Part shown: positions 11,271 through 22,839 of the stretch, piece by piece | Numbering within the stretch: position 1 is the first letter of the stretch | How the letters are laid out: each line of letters begins with the position of its first letter | From: Garcia nutans | Lineage: Eukaryota > Streptophyta > Magnoliopsida > Malpighiales > Euphorbiaceae | Reading direction: 5' to 3' | DNA length: 64,000 nt | Assembly (NCBI GenBank): GCA_947685225.1 | Contig: CANTUV010000009.1 | Location: 6,944,001 to 7,008,000 of the forward strand | The notes under the pieces: model-generated | Databases searched by the model: none | What the model was told of the DNA's origin: nothing | What the model saw: only the letters and a program-made list of their open reading frames with translations | Made by a program: the position numbers and the translations under genes

Positions 11271-12708
11271 TGTAGACCCTTAATTTTGATCCTAATTTAA
11301 TACGGTCCTGATTAAAGGATGCCAAAATAAATTCGATCTGATTTACAACTTCTAATAAGTCGGTCCGATTTTAAAAGTCACAAATTCAACTATAAAATTC
11401 TAAACCAAGTCTTTTTTAGACGGTCCGGTCCAAAAAATTGAAAAATGCGAAACTAGTTCAAGTTAGGAGGGCCCAGGTGATATGAGCCTTAGCTTATGTC
11501 GACCTGGATGCCCAAGGTCGACATGAGCCAAAGGCCATGTCGACTTGGATACCCAGGTGGACATGAGCCAAAGGCCATGTCGACCTGGTTGCCCCAGGTC
11601 GACATGGCTTTGGTTCATGTCGATCTGGTTGCCCTAGGTCAACATGGTTTCAATTATTTTTTGAAATTAGTTTCCGAATTGAATGAAAATGTTTTAAGGA
11701 TGGATTAATATTAGGGTTATGGATTCTGAGTGAGGTTTGCCTATAAATAATAACATTTTAGACTTTAACAGGGTGGTAATTAATATTAAGGGGGATCAGG
11801 ACTTCGAACTTCTGACTTGAGAGGAAAAAGGGGACAGAAAACCCTAGGAGCAAGATACGGAAAAAAGAAATTAGCAATAAGAAGCATTCATCAATCCATC
11901 AAAAGCAGCAACATTGCCTTTGTTATTGTTCATCGAGAAATCAATTTTTTGGTGGAACCGACTACGCAAGTTTGATCTTTAATCATAACTTATATGTTCA
12001 CAGTAGCTTTGTTTTCTTTGATTAATAAGAATATGCAGTCACTTGATCTTTGTTTTAATAATCTTAATTGTTTACTTTAGTTAATGCATTAATTAGTTGG
12101 TTTTCAAAACTCCACTTGCATGTTTTATAAAAACTAAAAACTAAAAACCGTCCAGTAGCCTAAGTCATTGATTAAATTATCAAAAACTCTAAAACTGTTC
12201 TTCTATTTCAAAAACTTCAAAAACCCTAAAACTGTCCTTCTATTTCCAAAACTTTAAAACCCTAAATTATTTTTCCTCAAACTATTTTCTTAATCATCTA
12301 AACCCTAACTTATTTGTCTGAAACTTCAAAATGTCTTCTTAATTCTCCAAAACCCTAATCTTCTTTACAATTTCTAAAAACTTTAATCATAATTGTTTTT
12401 ATAAAATTCTAAACTGTTTTCTTAAATCCTAAGATCAAATATGTTTCCCAAAATATCGAAAACCATAGTCATGTAAACTTTTTCCTAAACCCTAATTCTT
12501 AAAACATCAAAACTTTATGACAAGTTCATCAACACCTAAAACCATAATCCAGTGAACCTAAAACCCAATCTTTTAAAATCATAAACCCTAATGTCTTAAA
12601 AAATCCTAATTTCATGATGTTTGCTTAAAACCCTAACTAAACCTACTTTTTTAAATCATAGTAATATTATTTTCATAAAAACATCCAAAACCTTAAATCT
12701 TTTTAACA
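11271..12708 (+). repeat. Truncated 3' LTR of element B
   Basis: Aligns with 2766 to about 4128 of the 5' LTR, then stops at TTTTTAACA. About 800 bases of LTR are missing. The hairpin region has four CATGTCGACCTGG-type units (about 11495-11655) instead of two in the 5' LTR, which accounts for its greater length there. Telomere-like AAACCCTAA words occur at about 12190-12640. Confidence 0.85.
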
Positions 12709-15700
12709 GCCAACTCATGTAATTCAAATACATCACATCACAAATCACATAATGCCACATCCGAGACCAACCTAGATGTTAATGCATATGCATGTATCAT
12801 AATTTTCATTTTTTTAAAAATCTCCTTAGGCTGAGAATCTCAAACCTAAGCTCTGATACCAAAATAATTGTAACACCCATATACTCTATATACGTACTAT
12901 ACATATACCCTATAAATATACAATACGTATATAAAATATAAGGATGCCACGTTTCGGTATTATTAAAATCCCTTACCTTAGTTCCATAACAATGATACAT
13001 TTTTAATTAAGGAACACTTACAAAGCCATTATACTTTTTATTATATAACATATATAGAAATTACATTATTTTTATAATCTAAAATTCACTTATGTACATA
13101 TACATTTTTATCAAAATACAGCGTAATAAATTTGTCACCACCTTCTAGTTGGTCTCGAAATACTCTTACTCTTCTCATGGCATAACTATTTGACTCTCAA
13201 ATCAATCATCTACTCACCTGTGCGATTTACACAACCGCGCTAAGCTCGAAAGCTTAGTAGTACAAATAAATATTATATATATACATTACAGAAATTCATA
13301 CTCACATACTAACATCATTTATTAACATATTCTTATCATGTTTTTTTTTCCATTTTCAATGCACTTGCAATAACTTTTCACAAATTTCATAATTTATATA
13401 TATCTTTAACATTAGTCACAATTCGATGGCTTATCATAATATTCATGAAACAATACACACAATTTCCAAATCCATATAAATATTACACATCTCATTATAT
13501 TTCCATAATCTCATTTTCAATATCAAGACTTAGCTCTGCTCAAGTCTTTCAACAATTCATTTCTCATCATTTAGCATATTTTCTTAAGCCACATTCCTTT
13601 TCAGTAATTTGTTTATGTATTATGATCATATCATTCCATGATCACCATCATATATCGCATAACATTATATCTTAATACATTGTTCAATTATTCCACAATT
13701 CACAATTTACATATAAACAAACACAAGTATGAGCCCAAAAGAATCTAATATGCTATTCAAATCCAAGAGTTACTGCTTTGGTCCAAGATGACATTATGTG
13801 TCTAGCCCCGAAGGCAAATCATAATCACAATGAGGATTACCTCATATGTAACATCCCAACTAGGCTTCAAGGACTAGGCCCAACCCAGCTTCAAGAGTCT
13901 GCTACATCATGTAACACCCAACTAGGCTTCAAGGATCAAGCCCAACCCAGCTTCAAGGGACTGTTACGTTTTAGGCATGCCGCCAAATACAAAACTCTGA
14001 AAATTGAATAACATACTAGGCACACAATTCTTTTACAATTCCATTATCAATATCTTTCTCATTATCTCAAGATCAAGCTAGGCACAATGCCTCAATTATC
14101 TCATTTATATCAATATAGTCATCACCAATGTCTTTACATACCATCTTTAATGTATACATAATAAATTACATTACCCATACGTTTTGAGTCATTATCATAT
14201 TTTGCACATAGTTCACATTACATATAATGCATTTGTAAAATTATACAAATTATAGCATATTACTCATGCACCAACAATGTAGTAAGTAACTTAACACATT
14301 TTTCAGCCAAAGGTGTTAAGTCCAAATGCCATGCTAATATAAGCAATTATTTTAAGTTTGTACTTACCTTATGAAACACTCCAAAATAAGCTTTAAAACT
14401 TCCTCTAACCTTCTCTTCCAAGTTGCCCTTCAACACTAAGGTTGGGCAAACTACTCTCTCTCAATGCCTATACCAAATGTGATCATAAATAACCATTTAG
14501 TATCACATTCTAAGGCATTCTTAACATTCAAGTCATTTAAATAGGAATTACAAATGAAAAATAACAAAAAGAGTTATTCTCAAGTGATACGTCCAACAAC
14601 ACGGGCATGTTAATGACCGTGTCATTAACTCATTCATACAGAATCATTGACACGTCCAATGACATGGCGTGTCACTGCCCGTGCCATTCATTTTGCCTTA
14701 TAAAATATTGACACGCCCAACAACATGGGCATGTTCATTGTCGTGTCAATTATCTTATCTCACAGTAGCCACGACACGTCCAGAGACATGGCCATGTTAA
14801 TGGTCGTGTCATCAACGTTAAACTCAGTACCATTGACATGCCCAACAACATGGCCGTATCACTAGCCGTATCAGAAAAAAGTTCTGCATTTCAAACTCTC
14901 AACCATATGAACACAATCATTCCAAAATCAATACTACAACACCCTTAATCATCATCTTAGTTTATATTCATAATTCATCCATCAATTCAACACTTATATA
15001 ACTCCAACATATCATAATAATAATCATTATATAATTCATTTATACAATCATCCATGCATCAATTTACTCAATTCCCAACTCATTTATACTAAATCCTTAT
15101 TTTTTTTCTTTATCACCCTTATTCCTCAATTTCAAATACTCATCATCATCCTCATAAATAATCATATTTTCATCATCTAAGCACCAATTCAACATATATA
15201 TATTTCAATATTTCATTATCATCATAATATTCAATTAATCATCACTTTCTCTCACTAACCATATCACATATAAACTCAAAATCTATAAAAATTAGCTCAA
15301 AGAAAAGAGCACTTACTTGAATTCTTTTTCAAATCTTCAATATCCACCTTCAATTCTCTTAAGACTCTTATGAATTTGTTTTGTATATGAACAAAATCAA
15401 ACTCTTCTCTCTGTCTCTCTATTCCCACGTTCAAAGAGGAAGAAGAAGAAGAAGAAAGAAAGAAAGAGAAAAAGCTCCCTTTTAAATCTTCATCCTTATC
15501 TTATATATATAAAATAATATAATTATTGCCACCTAAATTTTTTCACCAATAATATTTTTCCTTTTTTTGACTTTCATTTCTCCTTTCTCTTGTCATTATT
15601 ATCATTATTAATTAATTATTTAAAATTTACTTTTTCTACACCAATGTATACATCATGTATATATGGTGCATATATTGATATATGTATGTCTTATATATTG

Positions 15701-15850
15701 TATTTATATTTTTCATATATTTTAAATACAATATATATATTTAAAATTCTTCATACACATCTATCTCTTATTATATTTTCTTTATTTATTTCACCAATGT
15801 ACTCTATCATAACTACTATTCCTAAGTACATCAAAAATCAGGGCATTACA
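12709..15850 (-). mobile_element. Element A': inverted relative of A, 5' LTR plus about 160 bp of interior
   Basis: Read on the minus strand, an LTR starts TGTAATGCCC at 15850, closely matching the start of A's 3' LTR (TATAATATTCC at 16085). It ends GGGTGTTACA at 12869, then continues through an iMet-type primer site (12847-12861) into about 140 bases homologous to A's leader (1688-1830). The LTR is about 2.98 kb, longer than A's 2.35 kb. It shares A's GGGCGTGTC hairpin units (about 14585-14875), AGCAGAGCT repeats and splice donor. The body beyond 12709 is lost where it meets B's truncated 3' LTR. Confidence 0.85.
12847..12861 (-). other. Primer binding site of element A'
   Basis: Reverse complement reads TGGTATCAGAGCTTA, seven bases inside the LTR end at 12869, identical to the primer site of element A. 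Confidence 0.85.
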
Positions 15851-16084
15851 TTCTAGATGAAGGTAAAAATTTGATTATCTAGTATTATTAGATATGTAAT
15901 GATTGCATGTGTGCTTTCTTGGATGAAATTGTTAGAATTGAGAATTATTTAAATTTATTTGGGACATTGGCATAATTGTTTAAGGATGTACATACGGGGG
16001 AGAGTAGAGATTTATATTGTATTAATGGGATTTATTCATTGAGATAAATAATTTCGAGGATGAAATTATTTAAGGGGGGAAAAT
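15851..16084 (+). other. 3' internal tail and polypurine tract of element A
   Basis: The sequence between the A' LTR boundary and A's 3' LTR. It contains 'tttcgaggatgaaattatttaa' followed by the purine tract AAGGGGGGAAAA (16072-16083), matching the 3' end of Tekay/Del-type elements. It marks the surviving right end of A's interior; all of pol is missing between gag and here. Confidence 0.75.
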
Positions 16085-16311
16085 TATAATATTCCAATTT
16101 TTGATGTACTTTAGAATAGTAAATACGAGAGAGTATATGGGTGTAATGGGTAGAGAAAATATTAGATGAATGCTTATGATGGATGTTATATATGAACTAT
16201 TTATATATGAGATACATGAGAAGGATAAATAGAATATATAAGACATATACATGTACCTAACATATACTACACATATGCATGAGGTATACATTGGTGGTGA
16301 AAAAGTTGATT

Positions 16312-16371
<60 letters not shown>

Positions 16372-18437
16372 TGATAATAAAAGGGAAAGTAAAAGGTCAA
16401 AGGAAAGAAGAAGATGAGTGGTGGAGAATTCAAGTGGAAATTTTATATAATATTTTAATTATATAAGGATAAGGATGGGTAGGGAGAAGATAAGTGTTCT
16501 TCTTCTTCTTCTTCTTCTTCAATGTGGGTTAGAGAGAGAGAGTGGGGAAGAGTAAATTTTTATGCTACATGAGATTCAAGAGGGATTAAAGAAAATAGTC
16601 AAGATTTGGCAAGTAATTCAAGTAAGTACCTTCTTCTTAAACTTATTTTATGGATTTTATGTATATATGTATGATATAGTTAGTGAGAGAAAGTGATGAT
16701 TAATTGAATAATATTATGACAATGATATATTGATGTATATATATATGTTGAATTGATACATAGATAAAGAAAATATGATTAGATGTTGGGGATAATAATG
16801 AGTAGTTGGAATTAAGAAAAAGAACAAGGGTTTGGTAAAGTTGAGTTGGGGATTGAATAAATTGATATATGGATAATGGTATGAATAAAATATATGATTA
16901 TTGTTATTATGATTTTATGTTTAGATTAACAAGAAATAAGGAAAGAAAGTAATCTTGGGAATAACCAAAGATTTGTATGTATAACTTCTTTGGTTTGGAT
17001 ATATGATCTTTAGTATTGTATTGATGAAATGGAGTGAAAGAGTATTTTTGCGATGTCATGGGCATATCCAGAGATTTATCCTAACACGCCCATGCCCCTA
17101 GGCATGTCGTAGTCACCGTGATACAGAATTAAAGACACGTGCAATGACACGCCTATGTTTCTGGGCGTGTCGTAGATACTGAAAGGTAGTATAACTGACA
17201 CGGCCATTAACACACCTTTATTGTTGGGCGTTTCAAAGTTTTTGTAAGGCAGAATGAATGACGCGGGCAGTGGCACTCCCATGTCTCTAGGCGTGTCATA
17301 GCAACTGTAAGGTAGTATTAAATACATGGGCAGTGACACACCCATGTCCTCGGGCGTGTCAAAATTGTAGAAGTTGAGCGTGTCACTTGAAGAGTTATGA
17401 GAAAATATGTTAATTATGCTACATATTGGTATGTTGATGGGTCATATGGTGAGTGTGGCTCATGTTAGCATTGTAAAAGTATAAAATGGGAAAATATGGT
17501 TAGATGTCAAGTGTAAATTGTAAATGAATAATGATATGATATTGAAATGAATGAGAAAAATGAGAAATAAAGCATGTGACCTATGTATGAATGAGGTGCA
17601 CTAGTAATGTGATGTGATCAAGAATGGTGATGATAAATGAAAAAGTATAAACTAAAGTGATATTATATACATGTAACCTATATCATTACTTGTCTAATTG
17701 TGTTAAGATTGATTAGATATGCATGAGAGGTCCTGAGCAGAGCTAAACCTAGATGTGCATATGTTATTAGACCTAAGCAGAGCTAGGTCTTGACCCGAGC
17801 AGAGCTGGGTCATGTGTTTGAAATGATAGTTGACCTAAGCAGAGCTAGGTCATGTGATTAAAATTGAAATTAGACCTAAGCAGAGTTGGGTCAAGAAACT
17901 GAAAGTGTGACAGCTAAACTTAATAATTGCAATGATGTATGAGTGGGATGTGAAGTCAATAGTTATGTACGAATATAGAATGTGATTTTCAATAGTGTAA
18001 TGATGTGTAAGTGAGATGTGAATCCCTATTTTGTAATTGTTTATATGTATCACTAAGCTGTGAAGCTTAGCGCGGTTGTATGAATCACGCAAGTAAGTAG
18101 ATGTTGATCTGAGAGTCGGATATTTATGCTACGTGAAGACTGAGGGTGTGCCAGAGACCAACTAGAAGGTGGTGCATGCATGTCCATTTTGTTATTATGT
18201 AGTTTGACCATATGTCTATGTATATAAGTAAATTTTTGGAAAGACAATGTATAAATTTATATATGTAATTAAATGAAAAATATTCTTATGTTCTTATATA
18301 TATATATATGTATCTGTATGAAAACAATAATGAAAGGTTTGAAAGGATTTGTAACGTAGCATTCTTATGTCTTAAATGCATATTGTACATATATGGGGTA
18401 TGTGTATAGTATGTATATAAGGTATGAGGGTGTTACA
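16085..18437 (+). repeat. 3' LTR of element A (about 2353 bp)
   Basis: Begins TATAATATTCC (probably a TG-to-TA change in the terminal TGTAA) and ends GGGTGTTACA. The right part matches bases 1-1665. It contains an (AAT)n microsatellite (16313-16368), a (CTT)n run near 16498-16520, five GGGCGTGTC hairpin units (about 17060-17370) and the AGCAGAGCT units (about 17728-17895). The splice donor at about 18092 reads CAA|GTAAGT. No coding content. Confidence 0.87.
16313..16368 (+). repeat. (AAT)n microsatellite
   Basis: About 18 uninterrupted ATA/AAT units inside A's 3' LTR. The corresponding part of the LTR fragment at 30025-31853 also carries a long (ATT)n run, so this may be an inherited unstable site in the LTR family. 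Confidence 0.95.
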
Positions 18438-19811
18438 CATAATATGCTCACTTGCATTTTCTATGTATTTTTGCAACTTTATATTGGAGATGTGAGGGTT
18501 GACGAATCCATTAGCTTAGCCATCTCATGGTGGTGCTTCCTAACAAAGCATATGAAGAACATGGTGAAGCAATGTCGCCTCTCAACTCTGGATGATGTGG
18601 CAGTGCTAAGGTTGAGGTCGGCTTAAGCTCGTTGGACACCTTATAGAACACTTTTTAAATACACACTCTAGATTATGAATGGCAATACCAATATATCATG
18701 TATGTTCAGAATTATTCTACTTGTAAATAGTCACACTCCCATAATCATTTAACTTGAATCAAAATCTCAGTATCATTTTAATGTATTTATATATACGTAT
18801 GTACGTACATACGTATGTATGTATGTATGTATGTATGTATGGTTTGTATCATACAACTCCATTCACTCATTAGATTATTATGTTACAACCCGCAGAGCTC
18901 TATATAATTGACTTTATTTTTACACTACATTTAAATGCTCAAAATATCATAACACTAAATTATGCCCTCTTCTTCTTGAGCATCTATAGGATGAAGAAAC
19001 CAGGAGCTTCCTAACTGATATCCTAAAAGCCTAAACCCGAAGACATTTAATGAGCCATTAACTCGGTAAGTTTATAGCATGAAATGCACATGTAAGGGTG
19101 GTGGCTTAAGCACATCACAAAATTTATGGTACAAAAGAACTTAGAGGACCAAAAGCTGGGATGTAATGGCTTAACCATAAGGGGGTAATGAATCATCAAC
19201 ATAAAATCATACGACATAACAGAATAATAAATAATAATGATAATGCAAGAATGGCTCAACTATACACAGTGGCAGTAATAGAATACATATAGGTACACAA
19301 ACTTTAATGAGTGTAGTAACTTCTCCCTTTAATTCAGATCTCCATAGGCATATTGCCTAGTGATTTAACACCATTAGGGATTGGGTTATGTTATAATGAA
19401 TTCATATAAGTATATAGAAGTCACAATAGAATATAACGTATATAAACCTTGCAAATGCATAGTAGTCTAAATAATAGTCGGATGAAGCAACAAGCTTGCC
19501 AAGATATCCAACAAAGTTCACCATTATGTATCAAGAAAGAGCATGATCATGGCAATCAACTAAGGTAGAATATAATAATAATAGAGGATAGAAGTTATTT
19601 CAATATAGGTCCATCAAATTAGTAAGTACATGGAGGGTACATGGATAAAAAAAACATGCAAATCAAGTTATAACTCACCTTTAGAGTTTAATTTTTTTAT
19701 TAATTGAGTTCTTTTACTTTCCCCCTTGATAATAGTTATACTTGGTTGATTGCATCTTAATTGTAAAAGTTATTTAGGTTTTAATGCTGTAATTGTAATT
19801 GATTTTAGTTG

Positions 19812-19814
<3 letters not shown>
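18438..19814. other. Intergenic stretch, no gene recognised
   Basis: AT-rich sequence between elements A and C. It holds a GTAT/GTAC tetranucleotide tract with a palindromic part (about 18793-18842). Open frames at 18393-18626 (+) and 19047-19259 (-) have no recognisable motif. Decayed transposon sequence is likely but I cannot assign it. Confidence 0.5.
18793..18842. repeat. (GTAT)n tract with self-complementary GTATGTACGTACATAC core
   Basis: Tandem GTAT units preceded by GTATGTACGTACATAC, a perfect 16-bp palindrome that could form a short cruciform. Confidence 0.85.

Positions 19815-19856
<42 letters not shown>
19815..19856. repeat. (ATT)n microsatellite at the left edge of element C
   Basis: About 14 ATT units running directly into the 5' LTR; the right edge of C runs into a much longer AAT/ATT tract. 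Confidence 0.92.
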
Positions 19857-20810
19857 GACCAAACAAGTTGATCTATATTTTGATATTAGGTAATTAAATT
19901 GAGTAAAACTAATATTTCTAGCAAGCTAAATTTTGCAGGACTTAAATTGGTGAAGCCTTCTCTAGAGCCTAACCGGACCACAAGCCAGGCCGACCGGACT
20001 TAGAGCAGCTTGTCATACCAAGCTAAGGAATGATGATATCCGGCAAAACTTATTGGTCCTGACTGAACCGAATGAAAGTTAATATACCAATACCAAATAG
20101 ATGAATAATAAAATGACAAGGACAAATGTTTCAAAATCGAGCTTACCGGATTAGAGAACACATTAAGAATGAGCCGATAAGATAAAACATGAGACAACCA
20201 AACAGAGCACGAGCTAAGCAATGAACCAAGTGCACTAAGCCTTAAGTTGATAGAATCAATAACGAGCAGACCAAACTTGTCTCTAACCAAAGTATTCAGA
20301 AAAACTCACACTCAACATCACTCTCACCTTGTGAACAGACTATACTATTATGATTACTGAGCATACTAAGCTCAATTACATCCAGTAGAGCTCATGGTCC
20401 TTGGAACTCTAAAAGTTTTAGCATACTACACTTAGGCCGACTAGACCTGATGCATTTCGATCAGACCGAACTATAGGTAAAAATCCAACAAATTCCAGTA
20501 GAGCTCATGGTCACCAATACTCTCAAAATCTCAACATACTAGAAGAAGACCAACTAGACTGAACTGATCCCGAGCATACCGCCGGTATAGGGTTTAAAAA
20601 TTATAGCTATTATTTATCCATTTAATTAGTGGATGCCACGTGTACTAGCTATTGAAGAACTTTTGTCAGAAATTGTGAAGAGCACGACCGGGCATAGCCC
20701 AATCCAACTGTGATGAGCTTGAGCTGACCGGACCAAATGCAGCTAGACCATGCCATTAATCCTTCAAATTAACCAATTCACCTCCTCTTGATTTCCATCT
20801 TGGGACAACA
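19853..20810 (+). repeat. 5' LTR of element C (958 bp, internally deleted)
   Basis: Aligns with both ends of the 3' LTR at 26654-28142 but lacks about 530 bp corresponding to about 27553-28083. The junction lies at a short GCCA repeat, suggesting a microhomology-mediated deletion. It ends GGGACAACA before the primer site. Confidence 0.85.
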
Positions 20811-20812
20811 AT

Positions 20813-20824
20813 TGGTATCAGAGC
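20813..20824 (+). other. Primer binding site of element C (iMet tRNA type)
   Basis: TGGTATCAGAGC two bases after the 5' LTR end. Confidence 0.85.
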
Positions 20825-20865
20825 CTCAAAATTTTTAAAAGCTTAATTGTGAAATTTGATCCATC

Positions 20866-22830
20866 ATGGCAACCACTTTTAATACTTCAACCTCTTCTTC
20901 ACATGGAAATCTCAATCCCCACCTTAAACCCTACTTTGATGGAATAGATTACTCTTATTGGAAACATGAGATGTACTTATTCCCTGATAGTGAGGGAGTT
21001 AAGATTTGAAAATATATGGAAAAAGAATGGAAACCTCCTACTTATGAAGTTGAAGGTGTTCAAGTGCCTCTCCCTGGAGAAAAGTGGACCAATGCTTAAG
21101 AAAGGGCTTTCTACAAGAACAATAGGGAAGCTTCCATCTTGATGAACTCCTTGTTAAGAGAAGAAGGTGAAAGAGTCTAAAATCTCATATGTGCACATAG
21201 CATTTGGAAAACTCTTGAGAATTATCATAAGGGTACAACCCAAGTGAGGTTCACCAAGACCCAAATGCTTATACATGAGTATGAACTTTTCAAAATGAAG
21301 TCCAATAAAAATGTCACCGAAATGACAAATCGTTCACTTACTATTGTAAACAACTTGAAGAAATATGAAAAATTATATGATCAAGGTGATGTCAATAGCA
21401 AAATATTGAAGGCACTTAAAGCTAAGAAAAACTTTGAATCAAAAGTCTTCTCAATTGAAGAAGCTCGTGACCTTAGCACACTAAAGACCGATGAGCTAGT
21501 CAGAAAACTTCTGTCATTCGAATTGCACACCAAAAAGAAAGATGACAAAGGTGAAAAGGATAAGAGAAAAGCAATTGCTCTCAAAGTCACTAAGGAAGAT
21601 GAGAGCTCAAGTGAAGAAGATAATGATGATTATGAAGAGATGGCCATGCTCTCTAAAAGAGTTAGTGAATGGAAAAGAAAGAGGAGATGACAAGTTAACA
21701 AAGATAATTCATCAAAATCTTCTTTTAAAGATAAAGAGAAAAAGAATGAAGTAAAATATTATGAATGTGGCAAACCGGGTCACATCAAAACGGATTACTT
21801 CAAGTTGAAGAACAAGAAAAAATGGGGCAAAGAAAAGAAGAAATTTCTCAAAGCCACATGGGATGATAATTCTTCAAGTGAAGAAGAAGAGGAGGAGGAG
21901 CAAGGAATTGCAAATTTATATCTCATGGCTTTTGAGGATGATGATCACACGAATGAGGTAAGTACTCAATCTCTAAATCTTAATGCACATAATGATGTCG
22001 ATGATGCCTTAGATGATAATGATTTAGTTGAGCATATGAACTTAAGAGTCCAAAAGTACTTTTCTAAAATGAAGTTTTATAAAGAAAAATGCTCTAAGAT
22101 AGAAAAGGATTTTATCTCTTTAAAAAAATTCTACATTAGAATTAAAGACATCAAATGAACAATTATCAAAATCTATTATTGAAATGTTTAAAAACTCATC
22201 TATCTTAGAATAAATTTCTAAAGAAAATGATTTTTGGAAAGAAGAAATCAATGAATTAAAGAACTCTATTTCTAAGTTCCATAAGCATAAGAAAGCCTTA
22301 GATACATTGATTAGTATTCAAAGGTCACCCTTATCTAAGTATGGCTTAGGGTTCAATGGCTCTACTACCACTTCATCCAATGCACCAATATTTGTTAAAG
22401 CATATATAACTCAAACTTCTTGTGTTGATGTTGTAAAGAATACACATGTGCACACTAAGCCTAAAAATTCTAAAAAGGCAATACTAGGCACTAGACCTAA
22501 GACTCCAAGAGTAAAATATGCACATATGTACACAAGGCATGAACACAATCACAAATATGCACATAAGCAATCCTATCCCACACACACTTGTGATTGTCAA
22601 TTTTATTATTGAAGACTTAATAGAAAAGGAATGCAAAAACATCAAGCCTTGTATCAATGCCAATATTGCATGAAATTCGGTCACAAAAGTACATTTTGCT
22701 ATATTAGAAAGACTCACCTCAAATTAGAAGATTCTTGTACTACTAACCCAAAGGACCTAAGTATATTTGGGTACTTAAAAGAAAGTAAAATTTATTGTCT
22801 TGTAGGTATGCCTAAAATTTACTATCAATA
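20866..22830 (+). pseudogene. gag: gag pseudogene of element C (SIRE-like, extended C-terminal coiled coil)
   Basis: ATG 20866 opens a copia gag (LKPYFDGIDYSYWKHEM at the N-terminus) with in-frame stops at about 21007, 21100, 21178 and 21688. The first zinc knuckle near 21760 reads YYECGKPGHIKTDY: the first and last cysteines of the expected CCHC have become tyrosine. Then come Ser/Glu-rich acidic runs, a Lys/Glu-rich coiled-coil-like region (to about 22290), a His/Lys-rich stretch, and a second knuckle CQYCMKFGHKSTFC near 22660. The long tail with a second zinc finger is usual for SIRE-type gags. Stops, frameshift and knuckle loss make it non-functional. Confidence 0.85.
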
Positions 22831-22839
22831 AAAGTATTT

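Larger units (their letters stand above)
2766..12708 (+). mobile_element. Element B: Ty3/gypsy Tat/Ogre-like retrotransposon without recognisable pol, 3' LTR truncated
   Basis: An LTR pair beginning TGTAGACCC (2766 and 11271) flanks a primer site, a broken Tat/Ogre-type gag, a long non-coding interior, a minisatellite and a polypurine tract. The element sits inside the zinc-knuckle codons of A's gag, so it inserted after A. I found no protease, RT, RNase H or integrase motif between 7512 and 11255, so it resembles a large non-autonomous derivative mobilised in trans. The 3' LTR stops matching the 5' LTR at about 12708, where sequence of the inverted element A' begins. Confidence 0.82.
1..18437 (+). 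mobile_element. Element A: Ty3/gypsy (Tekay/Del-like) LTR retrotransposon, nested and gutted
   Basis: The sequence from base 1 closely matches the sequence from about 16789, and both copies end in TGTTACA (1665 and 18437). This defines an LTR pair with the left one cut by the window edge. Between them lie an iMet-type primer site, a broken gag, and a 3' tail with a polypurine tract. Protease, RT, RNase H, integrase and chromodomain are absent. The interior is occupied by element B (2766-12708) and inverted relative A' (12709-15850). The 3' tail ends in a 'ttcgaggatgaaattattt' plus G-run signature like that of Tekay/Del chromoviruses, which is the basis of the lineage call. The nest is inferred to have lost A's pol by a deletion ending at about 12708. 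Confidence 0.85.
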
